This document shows, in pieces, positions 21,076-32,095 of a stretch of 51,900 nt of DNA; within the stretch, counting starts at the first letter, position 1, and the number at the start of each line of letters is the position of its first letter. The stretch is from Chara braunii. Lineage: Eukaryota; Streptophyta; Charophyceae; Charales; Characeae. The notes under the pieces were generated by a model. The model was not told the origin of the DNA and ran no database searches. It saw only the letters and a list, made by a program, of their open reading frames with translations. Location of the stretch: assembly GCA_003427395.1 (NCBI GenBank), contig BFEA01000214.1, positions 1,584,726-1,636,625 on the forward strand. The letters run 5' to 3'. The position numbers were made by a program, and so were the translations under genes.

Positions 21076-21487
21076 ATGAATTCATACAGAACAAATTGAG
21101 ATACCGGGGCTATTTTGCGCCTTCGTTTAGCAAAACTTTTGGAAAAACAAAGAATTAAGGTAGGACCCCACAGGACGGTGACAAACGGTTTCGAAAGTCG
21201 CGAGGCAACTTCCCAAATCCCACAGACCAAGATTCCCGTTGCGGAAGACAGCGGATAACCATTTTCACTCGGCCCACAGCCCCTTTATTCCTACGTGACC
21301 CTAAATTCCCGTTTTCCAATGCTTGGTCCGTTCGCCTACCTCCCGGGTGCATACTCCGGCGCATGCAGACGGAAGTTGGCAGCCCTTCCATTACAACCAC
21401 TAGTAAGGGACCTGGAATGGCCTTCCAGGCCCCAACCTTTCCCAAAAAGGAAAACAGCCATGGAATTTCCTTTTTGGGTAACCGCCT
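21076..21487. other. Unassigned flank of the gypsy element
   Basis: Part of it (21120-21215) weakly resembles the reverse complement of 34570-34650 on the other flank ('GGACCCCACAG', 'AAACGGTTTC'). No gene recognised. Confidence 0.3.
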
Positions 21488-23685
21488 TGTGACGCCCAAC
21501 CTCACGCCCAGCGCGACTTCCTGATCGGAGTGGGATGTGGGCCTGGAAGTGCGAAAAGGGGTGTGCCAAGGATTTCTGGGAAAGTGGGGGAGTCTTAGGG
21601 GTATGAATGCAATTAGGCGAATAAGGGGCGTGTGCGCAAGGGACTCAAGGCTCGATGGGGCCTGGGTACTGTGGGCGACGGCTTACGGGGAAGTCCGTCC
21701 ACGGAGGAGATGGTCCCGAAAAGTTGGGCCGTCGGAGGCCGCCACGCGGCGCAGGCTGCTGCTTGTTTGAGTTGGGCCTTCGGAATTCCAGGGTTCTCCG
21801 TTCACCGCTACGTCGGCAATTTCCGCAGGGCGTGCTGGGCCAATAGGGGGCTATGGCCGGCCACGGAACGACGCTGAGTTGGTGATACGGGAGAAGAAGG
21901 CGAAAAGGAGGGAAACTGGTGGTGATGACGAAAAATCCCGGGTGGATGAAGTAGTAGGTATGGTCGGGAGAAGGGAAATCAGAGCATCGGGGGTCGCTAG
22001 AGGTGGCGCAGTGGAACTCCCAAGGACACAGTCGATTCTCAGTGTGGAAGGGGTATCGCTGCCTTAGGAGTTCGTTTATCCAAGGGGTGAAATAATCTCA
22101 GTCGTAGGATGAGTCGGAATCCCAGGATCGCGTCATCATGACATTGCGATATTATGAGTTGCCTAAGGACGGGTCACGGCCGTCGCGTGCTCCCACGTGC
22201 AGGCCGCGTGACTGTCGTCGGACTTACGCGTGCTTGTGCGGGACGATTGCGTCGTTGCGGATTCGAGATGGCCGCTCTCAATCGGACGGATTGATGGCCC
22301 CGTTGAGTCGACGCACGGGGATATGTGTAAGTGCGCAACTTAGATCGCATCTTACACGTGTCCTCGTGCAGCGTTCATCGAGTCCGGGATCCGACAGCCT
22401 AATCACTTCATGATGTTCTCAGTTATGCAAGATGCAATGATCACAAACAGCTCGATAAAAAAAAAACAAGCAGAGACAACGACAAGATTATTGATGGCGC
22501 AAAATCCCTATTCTACACACGAGTGCGTTGAAGGTGACCAACAAAAGCAAAGACAAGGGTTTCTTAGCAAAAAGATAGGCAATCAAACATGGCATCCATA
22601 CATCCATCCATTCCGTAATCATACACATAGCACGTCAAAGATGGGAGAGTCGCGAGGGCAAACGCAAGCAAAAACCCCAGGTTTAAATTCCGAGAAATTG
22701 AAAAGAACGGGCAAACTGCCCGAAGCCGAAATCAAAATTTATATACACAAGACAAGGGGAAGAAGAGACAAAAGAAACAGCAAAACCGCGTCCATCAACC
22801 TCAACCCTCTCTCTCTCGCTCTTCTTCTCCGATGCGGACAGTACGTCATCACGCACCAACCCTCGAAGTCGTCACCCCGCTTAGTCCTCCCGCACCCGTC
22901 AGGTTCGCCCGCGCCCACAGTCCGTCGTGGTCCGCGTCAACCCCGCACGTTCGGCACCAGCTCGTCGGGTCGCCCGACGCCTGCTCTACTCACCTCTTAC
23001 TTCGCTCGTGTGCTGACCCTTCCTCATCGCGCAACCCCAAGCTTCCTACAGCTGGTTAAGAGAGCTAACTAATCGCGCAGCCGGTATTTATAGCGTGCAT
23101 ACATGCGCGAAAAACACGGAATTACCAAGACTTAGAGGGGAGATTAGCGAGGAAGTGCCTACGTTCTGCATGACCGGGCCGCGGCGTGGGGTACGTAGCC
23201 ACTCTCTACGCATCGATCTGAGCATGCAGTTCGTGGTTTCAAAAACACAGCAAAAGTAAGAGAAGGAGGGCGGGAAGGACGAAGAGCAAGAAGAAAGATA
23301 CAATTAAAATGGTGCCACCCCAAAATTACACTTACACACCTGATTAAAGGCGCCGACTTATCAGAATTTCGTTGCAGCCGCAAAAAGAAACGCGCAAGCA
23401 AATAAGGGCGCCGCGCGACAAAAGAAAGTCCTAATTACAAAAATTCCTAAATTCCTAACTAATGCGAAAAGCAAAAGTACAGGTTCTGAGAAGAAAGTCC
23501 GGAATTCCGAGAGTCATCAAGCGACGAAAAGAAGCGACGAAAAAGACGAAAAAGACGAAAAAGCAAGGACACGGATGCAAGTTTCCACCGATCCCGATTT
23601 TTTGTAATTGGCCCAACCTTCCCAACTTAGACCCCTCATTGCAACCGCGCAGAAAGTCGCGCGTTACAGAAAGTGGTTCGTCACA
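21488..23685 (-). repeat. 3' LTR of the gypsy element
   Basis: From TGTGACGCCCAACC to GGTTCGTCACA, with 7-bp inverted ends TGTGACG/CGTCACA. Relative to the right LTR about 200 bp are missing near 23515-23560, where short GACGAAAAA-type repeats stand instead. Open frames inside are short and not taken as genes. Confidence 0.9.
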
Positions 23686-23927
23686 TATGTGACGCCCAGG
23701 GGGTTCCAAAATCAGCAAGCTCCTGCTTGCTTGTGACACGTGTCGATTTCTCTGATCGACCGACACGCGGAGCATTTCTCTCTATGCCACTTACCGTTAA
23801 ATTGAGTGTGGACGTCGTCCAACGTGGCAGTACTGCTCTTCTACTACTTCCTCAGGGTAGGCCTTCGACATTCCAAGGAGGGGGATTACACGTGTCGCCG
23901 TTATGACACGTGTCCAATAGCCATACA

Positions 23928-26033
23928 TCAGTCCCCGCAGGGGAGGGGAAAAGGAAGCCGGTACATAGCGGCATGGCGGGATGGAGGGTTTATGGGTAGC
24001 GGGGGCAGGAGACTTTCCATTCCGGCCACAGTCTCCGGGAGCTCCTGATAACGAACAATGCGATGAAAATGGGGGAATCGGTTGCGAGTGCGAGGGAGGG
24101 ACGCGAGATAGTCGGGATAGAGGGTGGTGAGAGTTCGGAAGAGTGCCACGCGGAAGCGATCACGGTCTTCGCATGTGGGGATGGTCCCCGTTATCACTCA
24201 ATAAACCTCGATCATATTGTGGCCTCGCCACGCGGCACTAAGGAGTAAGACATGGAGGCAGAAGGCCGGGACGGCGCATCGGATGGAGAGGTGGGGATGC
24301 ACTACTATAGCGAGGCGAGCAGCGTAGAAGTGGCGGAAGGTGTCGCGGGGGAACGGATTGGAGCTGAACGTGATGGGGGTGGTGAGCTGGCGGAGGGTGA
24401 GGTAATCAAAGGGACGGCGAGAGAGCGATCGGGGACGAAGGCCGATCGCCCGTATCGGTACGTCGGCGAACTGGGGGACGGGTTGGGGAGGAGGGGGATC
24501 GGCTCCGTCGCCGCGCTGATGGGGTCGGAGTCGTGGCCGCGAGGTCGCCATCTTCAGGTCGGGGCGGCTCCGGATCTCGGTTTGGGTCGTCGCGGATGTG
24601 TATACTCGCCGCGCTCGCGAGTTCTAACTCCTTCTTTCCGGCCGCGATCTCTTCTCTTTTGCGGGCCGCCTCGAGATCCTTAGCCTCCGTGCCTGTACGC
24701 AGTGCTTCTTCCGGCACAGCTTCCCACTCCGATCCAGCAAGCCCCTCTTCGTGCTCCTCTTCTCCTTCCTCGTCTTCTTCTTCTTCTTCGCTCTGTTCCC
24801 CCTCGCTATGCTCGCTATAGCTTCCTTCTTCGGGGGTTTCATCCTCTTCCCCGAGCACTTCGTCGCTATCCCCGCCTTCTTCTCGCGCGTCTTCTCCTTC
24901 GTCACTCCCGGTGCTCTCTTCTTCCTCCTCTTCTTCTCGAATGGCAGCAAACTGCTCCGCTGTAGGGTACCTGAAGAAGGCAGGATCGAGAGTCGTCTTG
25001 GGATCCAAATACTGTTGCTGCGACGACAGGATGCGTTCGGCGGCTCCCTCTACGCAAGCCGACCACTGAAGGTAAGGTGTCAATGTGCGGGAGAGCACAT
25101 GGGGAACCGGATGCTCGTCGTCTTGCGCGATGATGTCGAGAGGGCGATCATCCGCCAGCTGCGCTACAAAAATCGTGAGCTCTTGCGCGCTAAGTTCCCG
25201 ATGAGCGGGCCGCACCGTTCCAAATAAAAACGTGAGAAGCTCCCCCTCCACGCTGGTGCCTCAGGCCTGGATAAACAGCAACTCTAGACGCTCTATGCGA
25301 GGTGGGTGCGCTCCGTCCTCGGTCCACGTCAGTCGTACCTCAACCAAACACAATGAAAGCTCGATGAAATCCTCGTGCCACAGGATCCAATGGGGAGGAT
25401 GAAGAAGGGGGACAACAAGAGGCTTTAGACAATAGGAAAGGCGAGGATGGATGTCGGACTGCCAGAAGGTGGGGAAGGTGGAGGGGAGATCAAAAGCGGA
25501 GATCAGAGAGAAACTCATTGGGGACGCGGGAAGGGAACGAGGACAGGGAGTTCCGTCGGCGGATCGCGCTGATACATCCGAAGGTCGTCGTACTCGATTG
25601 CTCGTGTCGTCGCGATCGTATCCCCATGACGAGCCAGAAGCTAGGTCCACTCGGCAATAAGATCGTTTGCCCACGTGCACAGCGACGCCTTCACCGCCGA
25701 ATGTCGTAAGGGAAGGAGCGTGAAGAGATCGCCACTGAAGTTGATGATGACGGATATGCGGCTGACACCTGGCACCGCTCGCTGATGAACTGCTACCGCC
25801 TCGGCCAGTACCACCGCGTTAGGCCGGCCTTCGATTCTGAACACCGCCGCTGCATACACGCCTTCCGTGCAGAAGAAGTGTGCAAGCCGCCGAAGATCTG
25901 GACTGAGGCGGGGATGATGGACTTGCTGGATCGTCAATCGATCACGGGGCGCAAGTGATGCTTCGCTGAGGGCTCTCTCCTCCAGAAAACTCATGGCGAT
26001 GGCGAAGGTGACGGGGAGGCAGAGAGGGAGCAA
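23928..26033 (-). pseudogene. Extra ORF downstream of gypsy integrase, function unknown
   Basis: A long coding stretch overlaps the end of the integrase frame and runs toward the 3' LTR. 26033-25641 is open in one frame ('MSFLEERALSEASLAPRDRL'). 25680-24406 is open in another with a single TGA (25261-25263). 24551-23928 returns to the first frame with one TGA. The middle part has a block of Glu/Asp/Ser (about 24730-24950) and then an Arg/Ser/Pro-rich end. There is no signal peptide or membrane segment, so it is not envelope-like. Its position between integrase and LTR, and its near-continuity apart from single stops, suggest a once real third ORF. Confidence 0.6.
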
Positions 26034-27778
26034 GAAGAAGAGGGAGATGCCAGGGAGACAGAGCCGTCATCGTCGGCTTCCTCGGAGGGAGAGACCGAGG
26101 GAGAAGGAGACGGAGTAGAGGGAAGAAGGCAAAGATAGGACACGTGTCGTGTGATCGGACGAGCCGATCGACTGCTGGAGGCTTCGGGGGCGAGACACAA
26201 GGTGTCCACGCCGTTAGGCCTGAGCTCAATCACACGATATCGCTCGAAGAATCGTGGCGCTAGCTTACCCTGGCGAGCACATTTCCTTACCTGCACCACA
26301 TCCCCTAATTTGTACTGGGGCCGCGGACCCGCATTCCCATTTCGGGCCTCGTAGCTGCGGACCTGTCGTCCTTGGGCCAATTCGGTCATTTTTTGTCGTT
26401 TTCGGGCTAACTTGGGCAGGGACCGTTCCATCAATTCAAAGTGTCGTTTGGCCTTGTCCCGAGCCGTAGCCCTGGTGGGCCGTCGGTTCAGTGTGGATTC
26501 ATCTGGGAGGCTTGGTATCGAAACGCAAGCGACGCTATTGGTCCTCAACTGGAAGGGGCTCAACCCTGTCGATTCGTGGGGCGTTCCGCGATGGACCGCC
26601 AGGATGTGGTCGACGATATCGGGCCAGGGACTCAAATCCCGTGCCACGATATTTCGTCACAATGCTGTCTTTATCACCCGGTTGGCGTTTTCCACCAGTC
26701 CATTGGATTGCGACATGTGGGGTGCAGTATTCCATATGGCAACGCCGTGTAGGACCAGATTCCTTAGCACTTCTCCCCTGAATTCAGCCCCATTATCGGT
26801 CCAAATCTCTTCTATATCCTGGTGCATCCCGAGAAAGCGGTTGACGTATCGCGCGACTTCGGCGGCTTGTCGCGTGCGACAAGGGTAGGCTTCGATCCAT
26901 TTCGAAAAGTGGTCGACAAATACCAATAGGACTGAATACTCACAACTATTAGGACCAGGGGGCACCACTATGTCGGTAGTGTCCATACTGACTCTTTGAA
27001 ATGACCGTTCAACTACCGTGGGTACTATCGATCTTGGCGGCTGAATCGGCGTCTTATCAGCGACGCAGGCTTGACAGTTGGCGACGATGTACTTCACATC
27101 GTCGCAGATATTGGACCAGTACCACTCATTTTTGTCGATAGCCGACTCTGTGATCCGTACGGCGAAATGAGCCGGAGTTTCTTCATGTGCCGTCTTAGTC
27201 CAGTCATACCTCATAAACGGATGCGGTACAACCATCCAAATCCCACTGCCGTCTGTTTTCCGTTTTTCTAATCTGCCCTCTATCCATCTGTAATCTCGAG
27301 CCCTCTCGTTGGCCCTCCTCCGATCTTCCTTGGTGAAATCCTGGAGGGGGTTGCCAACTAGGGTGGCAATCAAGGCAATATCAGTCCATACTTTGGCCCT
27401 TCTAAACCTCCGGGTCTTCTCCAACCCTTCTGACGTGGCATCCAAAAAGCGAGCCTCGGTCGGAATCTTGTCGGTCTGACACAAGAAGCACAACCACGGT
27501 CTACTATCGTTTCTGTATTGGATGCACGAGCCATGGGCTCGTGCAACACGCTGTCGACAGTCTATCCAGTCCGCATACACTTCCCCATTAGGACGCATGG
27601 AAACCGAGTACACGTGGGAGATAGCTTCGCAAAAATAGCAAAAATTGTCAGGCAGGGAGAGGAGAGACGAAGAGGAAAGGGGAGAAAGAGGGGTAGTGGG
27701 GTTACCTCCGTCATCCATTGCCACCGTTCTGCTTCTTGCCACGTGGGAGAACTGCCACTTGTCCGTACTTAGGCTCAT
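25991..27778 (-). pseudogene. pol: gypsy integrase with N-terminal PHD-like finger
   Basis: The frame opens after the RNase H stop. Residues 47-100 (27640-27479) hold cysteines and one histidine in near-PHD spacing: C47-x2-C50, C74, H82-x2-C85, W95-x-C97-x2-C100. The eighth ligand position (77) is Arg. The integrase follows: zinc residues H198, H204, C235, C238, then the catalytic triad near D266, D328 and E363 ('IWTDNGAEFRG', 'NGLVENANR'). A TGA (26657-26659) splits it from an in-frame continuation with 'YKLGDVVQVRK', the C-terminal DNA-binding region. No chromodomain was seen. The tail is Ser/Pro-rich. Confidence 0.9.
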
Positions 27779-27836
27779 TTGTCAAGTCTGGCTCCTTCCA
27801 CGGTGTAATTTCCTCGCCCTTCGGCACTTTAGTAGG

Positions 27837-28404
27837 TCAACGCAGACGTGTCAGTTCGTCCGCGTTGCCGTGTCTCTCCGTTTTTCGATGAACGATATCG
27901 AAATCGTACTCCTGTAGTCGTACCGCCCATCGGCCAATCATGCCCGTGTAGTTGGTGAACTTCTTCAAAGCTAGCAGAGGCTCGTGATCTGTTACGAGGC
28001 GAAACTTTTGTCCGTAGAGATACAGATGGAAGTGCTGGATTCCCCAGACTACCGCATAGCACTCGCCTGGAGATGCTGAGTCATTCCGACGTTCATCTGG
28101 CACGGTGCGCGACGCGTACTCGATGACGTGTTCACGGCCATCATCCCCCTTCTGCACTAAAATAGCGGAAATGACTTCCGGTTGCCAGTCCGTAATGAGG
28201 ATAAACTGCTTGGAGAGGTCCGGTCGGATCAAAATAGGAGTCGTTGCCAAGGCGTCTTTGAGGGTCGCGAAGGCCTGCTGGCACTCCGCGTCCAAGCTGA
28301 GAGGCTGGTCCTTCCGTAGCAGATTCGTTAATGGCCGTGCAATCGCGGCAAAGCCCTTGATGAAGCGTCGGTAGTACGACGCCAACCCCAAGTGGCTCGA
28401 ACAT
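27837..28404 (-). pseudogene. pol: gypsy pol, RNase H domain
   Basis: 'LGLASYYRRFIKGFAAIARP' begins the segment after the frameshift. The RT-linked RNase H signature follows with 'FILITDWQPEVISAILVQ' (normally TDAS), 'HVIEYASRTV' and 'LVTDHEPLLALKKF'. It ends 'NADELTRLR' at a TGA. It removes the RNA strand during cDNA synthesis. Confidence 0.88.
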
Positions 28405-30442
28405 GCGTCAGTGACGTGGGAACCGGGGCTTCTTTCACTGCCGCAACCTTTCTTGAGTCCGGTCGTAATCCCCCACGTGTCACGACATAGCCCAAGAACG
28501 AAATTTCTGAGAGGAAAAATTCGCTCTTGAACGCAACGTCTCTCAACGCGCCCAATGTCCATTCGATATGTTGCGCGTGCCCGTGATAGGTTTCCGAATA
28601 GACCAGGATATCGTCCATGTACACGATCACGTAGAAGTTAATCATCCATTGTGTCAGCCGTGTCTTGTTGACGAAATTATGGAACGCCATGTTCATCGCT
28701 CGCTGAAACGTGGCAGGCGCGTTGCAAATCCCCATCGGACATCGAACCCACTGCCACGTACCTTCGAACAGTACGAAGGCCGTCTTCGACCGATCTTCCT
28801 CCTTTACCAAAATGTAATGGAAGCCATGCCGAATATCAAACTTGCTGAAATAATTAGCGCAGTTAATCGCATCCAACAAATCATCAATTCGGGGGAGGGG
28901 GTACACATCTTTGATCGTGACCTCATTCAGTTTGCGATAATCGATGCATATGCGGATTGATCCGTTTTTCTTCGGCACTAATACGATGGGAAATGACCAT
29001 GGTCCGGTGGCGGGTTCAATCCATCCGCAGGCTTTGAATTCTCGAATTCGTTCGAGAGCCTTTTTGCGTTCTATCAAGGAGTATCGGTACGGCTTACAAT
29101 GGATCGAGGAGTGATTTCCCGTCTGTATTTCGTGTTGAATAACTAACGACAGGCCAATGTGAGTATCTGTCACGCTAATCGCTCCCCGATATTTCGTCAA
29201 AATGTCCGCAATCAACCGATGAATTTCATCGGGTACGTACTGTGGCACGTGTAACTCGAAAAGTTGATCCCAGATCCGTACATCTATCTGTTTTGTGCAT
29301 GCAGGTTTCGCTACATCGAGCGGGGGTGCAAAAATGAACGAATGGTCCGATCGCCAGGAGAACACCGTGACCATCATCTGGGCATCTTCTTCCCGGATTG
29401 CCACGTATCCTTCCGGGGTAATCCCGTCACAAATATCCTGCCATGGCACGTTCTTAGTTGCGATCTTTATCCCCAGTTCGTTTGTTTCTGCTTCGAGACG
29501 CCTAGGGGGTTCCAAAGAACTTGCTTCCGCCCCCAAGNGTAACAATCGCACTTCTTTTGCAGGTGTCAACATGGACCTTGGTAGATCTGTAATGTCGCAG
29601 TAGTGCTTTTTGTCGCTGTATCGGGAGAGAAGCGGGGTGATCCCTTCGTACAGGGTTTGAGGGGGTTCCAAAGAATCGACCATCCTCGAAATCTGCACGA
29701 GGGGTTCACCCAAGATCATCGCCTTGGTCCTTTGGACGTTCTTACAGGTCAGATGCATCGTTCTTGCTATCGTTCTGGGTGGCGAGTAGTAAACACGCTG
29801 TCGTGCTAGCTTCGAGATCTCCGGGTCGTCCTCATCACTGCTGTCTGCATCATTCGTCGATGACTTTCCGTCTGCGGATTCATCCCAGGAGATCATGCGG
29901 AGAGTCCCTGCCATCATCGGCGAAACCCGTGGGACTGCGTTGATGGTGGTACAAAGGGTTAGTCTCATAGGCACCGCATAGGGCTTTCCTCCTGTATTTC
30001 GGAGGACAATCGATCGTCGTTCGAAATCCAGGTTTGCTTGTAACGCCACAAGAGCAGGAAGTCTGAAAAGAACGTCGTAGGTATTCACATCTAACACGAC
30101 AACATCTCCCAGTGCATGCACCTTTCCTAGTCGAAAAGCGACATTGGTCATTCTTCCCACTGTTTTAATTTTTTCTTTGTCAGCCGAAACGAGCTGATCT
30201 TTCTCGAAAAGCATGATCAGATCGTTTTTCCTACCTGCCCTTTCGACCACTCTTAGTGAAATAGCCAACACCGCTGCTCCCGAATCTATAATTGCGTTGT
30301 AAGGAATTCCCCAAATTTCAATATCACATTCTGCGGATTTTCACGGGATGGGTTTAATCCGGAGAAAATGATCGTCTTTCTTAATTAACCCTACCCGAAT
30401 TGGATCCGACGTGCCAACCGGGTTTTCTCGGGCGCGGGGTTT
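28405..30442 (-). pseudogene. pol: gypsy pol, protease and reverse transcriptase
   Basis: The retropepsin motif 'AIIDSGAAVLAIS' (DSGA at 30275-30286) lies downstream of 'KKDDHFLRIKPIP', with an in-frame TGA between them (30341-30343). RT motifs follow: 'GPWSFPIVLVPKKNGSIRIC', 'DYRKLNEVTIKDVYPLPRID', and the catalytic YMDD at 28610-28621. The unresolved base at 29538 lies in the protease-RT linker. At about 28405 ('SLTHVR') the frame changes, and 'LGLASYYRRFI' of the RNase H region continues in another frame. Confidence 0.92.
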
Positions 30443-30574
30443 TTAGATTTTCCGTTCGGTATTCGGGCGAGGGCGAATCGTTTTTCGGTTCGCCTTGCAG
30501 TGTTATAGCATTCGCTCATTAGCTTGTTCCGAGATCGAGAGCAAATGACCGATCGGAAGCGGAATCCGATGGTC

Positions 30575-31942
30575 CTAAGCTCGAATGATTTTAAGCACAT
30601 TGATTTCCCCGGTGACGAAGGTGGGTCCTCCCGACTCCATCTCACATGGAGAAGGCCGCCACTCCGCCACCTCTTTCTGTTCTGGCGCTGGTCTGATCGT
30701 TCCGATCATCCCAAGCCCGGGGTAACCAAGTGACACGTACTGATCTAACGGGATTAGCTCGACGGCCTCTTCAGTGGTGGCTAAGGCACTTCCCCCACCG
30801 TCTACTTCTTCCATCAAAGCCCCTACTCGTCGTGGTCCGTTAGCGATGGGGGCCGCAACCATCGGTGTGACCCCGACACGTTGTTGCGGAGGCCTGTGAG
30901 GGCAATCACGGGCTAGATGTCCAGGTTGATGACATGCATAACAAACGTTCAGATTGCTTGCGACTCCTCCAAGAGCGGGGGCCGGGGCTAACCCTTGCTG
31001 AATCGGAGGGGCACGCACCGCAATGGGCTGCATATTCCTCATCATGGCTTCTAACCAAGCATTTTGCTCTCGCTGCTCCTTTTTGCTTTCCTGAATTAGA
31101 CTAACCAAGGTTTTGGTCAGCTCGAGTATGGCAGTTGATTCATTCGATCGTACGGGAGTCTCGACTGGGGGCAGGGGTGCCGTTCTTACAGGCGTTGGCA
31201 TTACGGGGACGGGGACACTTGGGATCTCACTTGGAACTGGTCGTTTAGGGGCTATGTGTTCTATGTAGGTGACAAGACCCGACACAAACCCCATATTTTC
31301 GAATTTATTTTGCAGCGCAGCCAATTCGGCTTTTGCCCTTGCGGGTTCAGACGAATCTCCTTCCCTAGAATAGTCCTCTCCTTCCAGGAAGTTCGCCGCA
31401 AACTTTCGTTCCATGTCTTCTGCAGCGTCCATGATTTGTTGTAATGTATGATTGATGGGGGGAAACTGCTTCCGCAGCTTTGCCCTTATTGTTCGGCTGC
31501 GGAGTCCGTCTATGAACAGATCTCTTCCTACTTGCTCACCTCGCTCAGTCTTTACAAACATTCGATAGAACCGGTTTCGATACTCCGCAACGGACTTGAG
31601 AGGTTCTTGCACTCTATCCTTGATCATGTAAAGCGCTTGCTCTGGGTGAACGTAATCAAATCGGTTCAGAAAGTCTCATTCGAAGGTCTGAAGATCTACC
31701 CACATATAGGTACTAAACCCGTGATGAGCGTCTCCTCCCAATCGAGCGGGGATGTTTACCTGAGCTTCGTTATCGTCATACTGCCGTGCTCGGACCGTGG
31801 CCAACCATGCTCCTGCAAGGTGGTGCGCAGGGTCAAATAAATATAGATCAGGTGGCGTCATGGGAACCCGTGCACGTGGGGCAGGTTGATTAGGATTCGG
31901 TTGATTGGCATTCTGCTGCGGGTTTGGTACATTGGCGGCCAT
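30575..31942 (-). pseudogene. gag: gypsy gag
   Basis: Gag forms the particle and binds RNA. About 455 residues run from ATG at 31942 ('MAANVPNPQQNANQP') to the stop at 30575, interrupted by one in-frame TGA (31676-31678, explained by TGG to TGA). The central part ('ALYMIKDRVQEPLKSVAEYRNRFYRM') matches the retrotransposon-gag core. A CCHC knuckle 'CYACHQPGHLARDC' lies at 30902-30943. The downstream pol frame opens within 135 bp after gag, so a frameshift expression strategy is possible but masked by mutations. Confidence 0.88.
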
Positions 31943-32077
31943 ATTGGCTGCACGTCTATTGGCTGATCTACTTCGGGTAACGACGGGGTTGCGTCTATGC
32001 GCGTTCCGAGGGCGAGGCCGCCCTCGGTTAGCCAGATCGCCTAATTACCGTGCTATCAATCCCAAGACCCAGCCACG

Positions 32078-32095
32078 TGTCGGGCTCCGATACCA
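32078..32095 (-). other. Primer binding site
   Basis: The minus strand reads TGGTATCGGAGCCCGACA next to the 5' LTR. TGGTATC-GAGC is the complement expected for plant initiator-Met tRNA, the usual gypsy/copia primer. One position (G for A) differs from the common TGGTATCAGAGC. Confidence 0.75.

Noticed and set aside
22410-23072. 220-codon frame in the left LTR, partly shared by the right LTR
   Set aside because: The frame lies opposite to the element's genes within the LTR, has no domain, and is not kept over its full length in the other LTR.
21488-23685. Host gene cluster in place of an LTR
   Set aside because: The whole segment is repeated directly at 32096-34484 and bounded by TGTGACG/CGTCACA.
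24252-25227. Plus-strand frames opposite the acidic ORF
   Set aside because: Ser/Phe/Leu-rich shadows of the Glu-rich minus-strand sequence.
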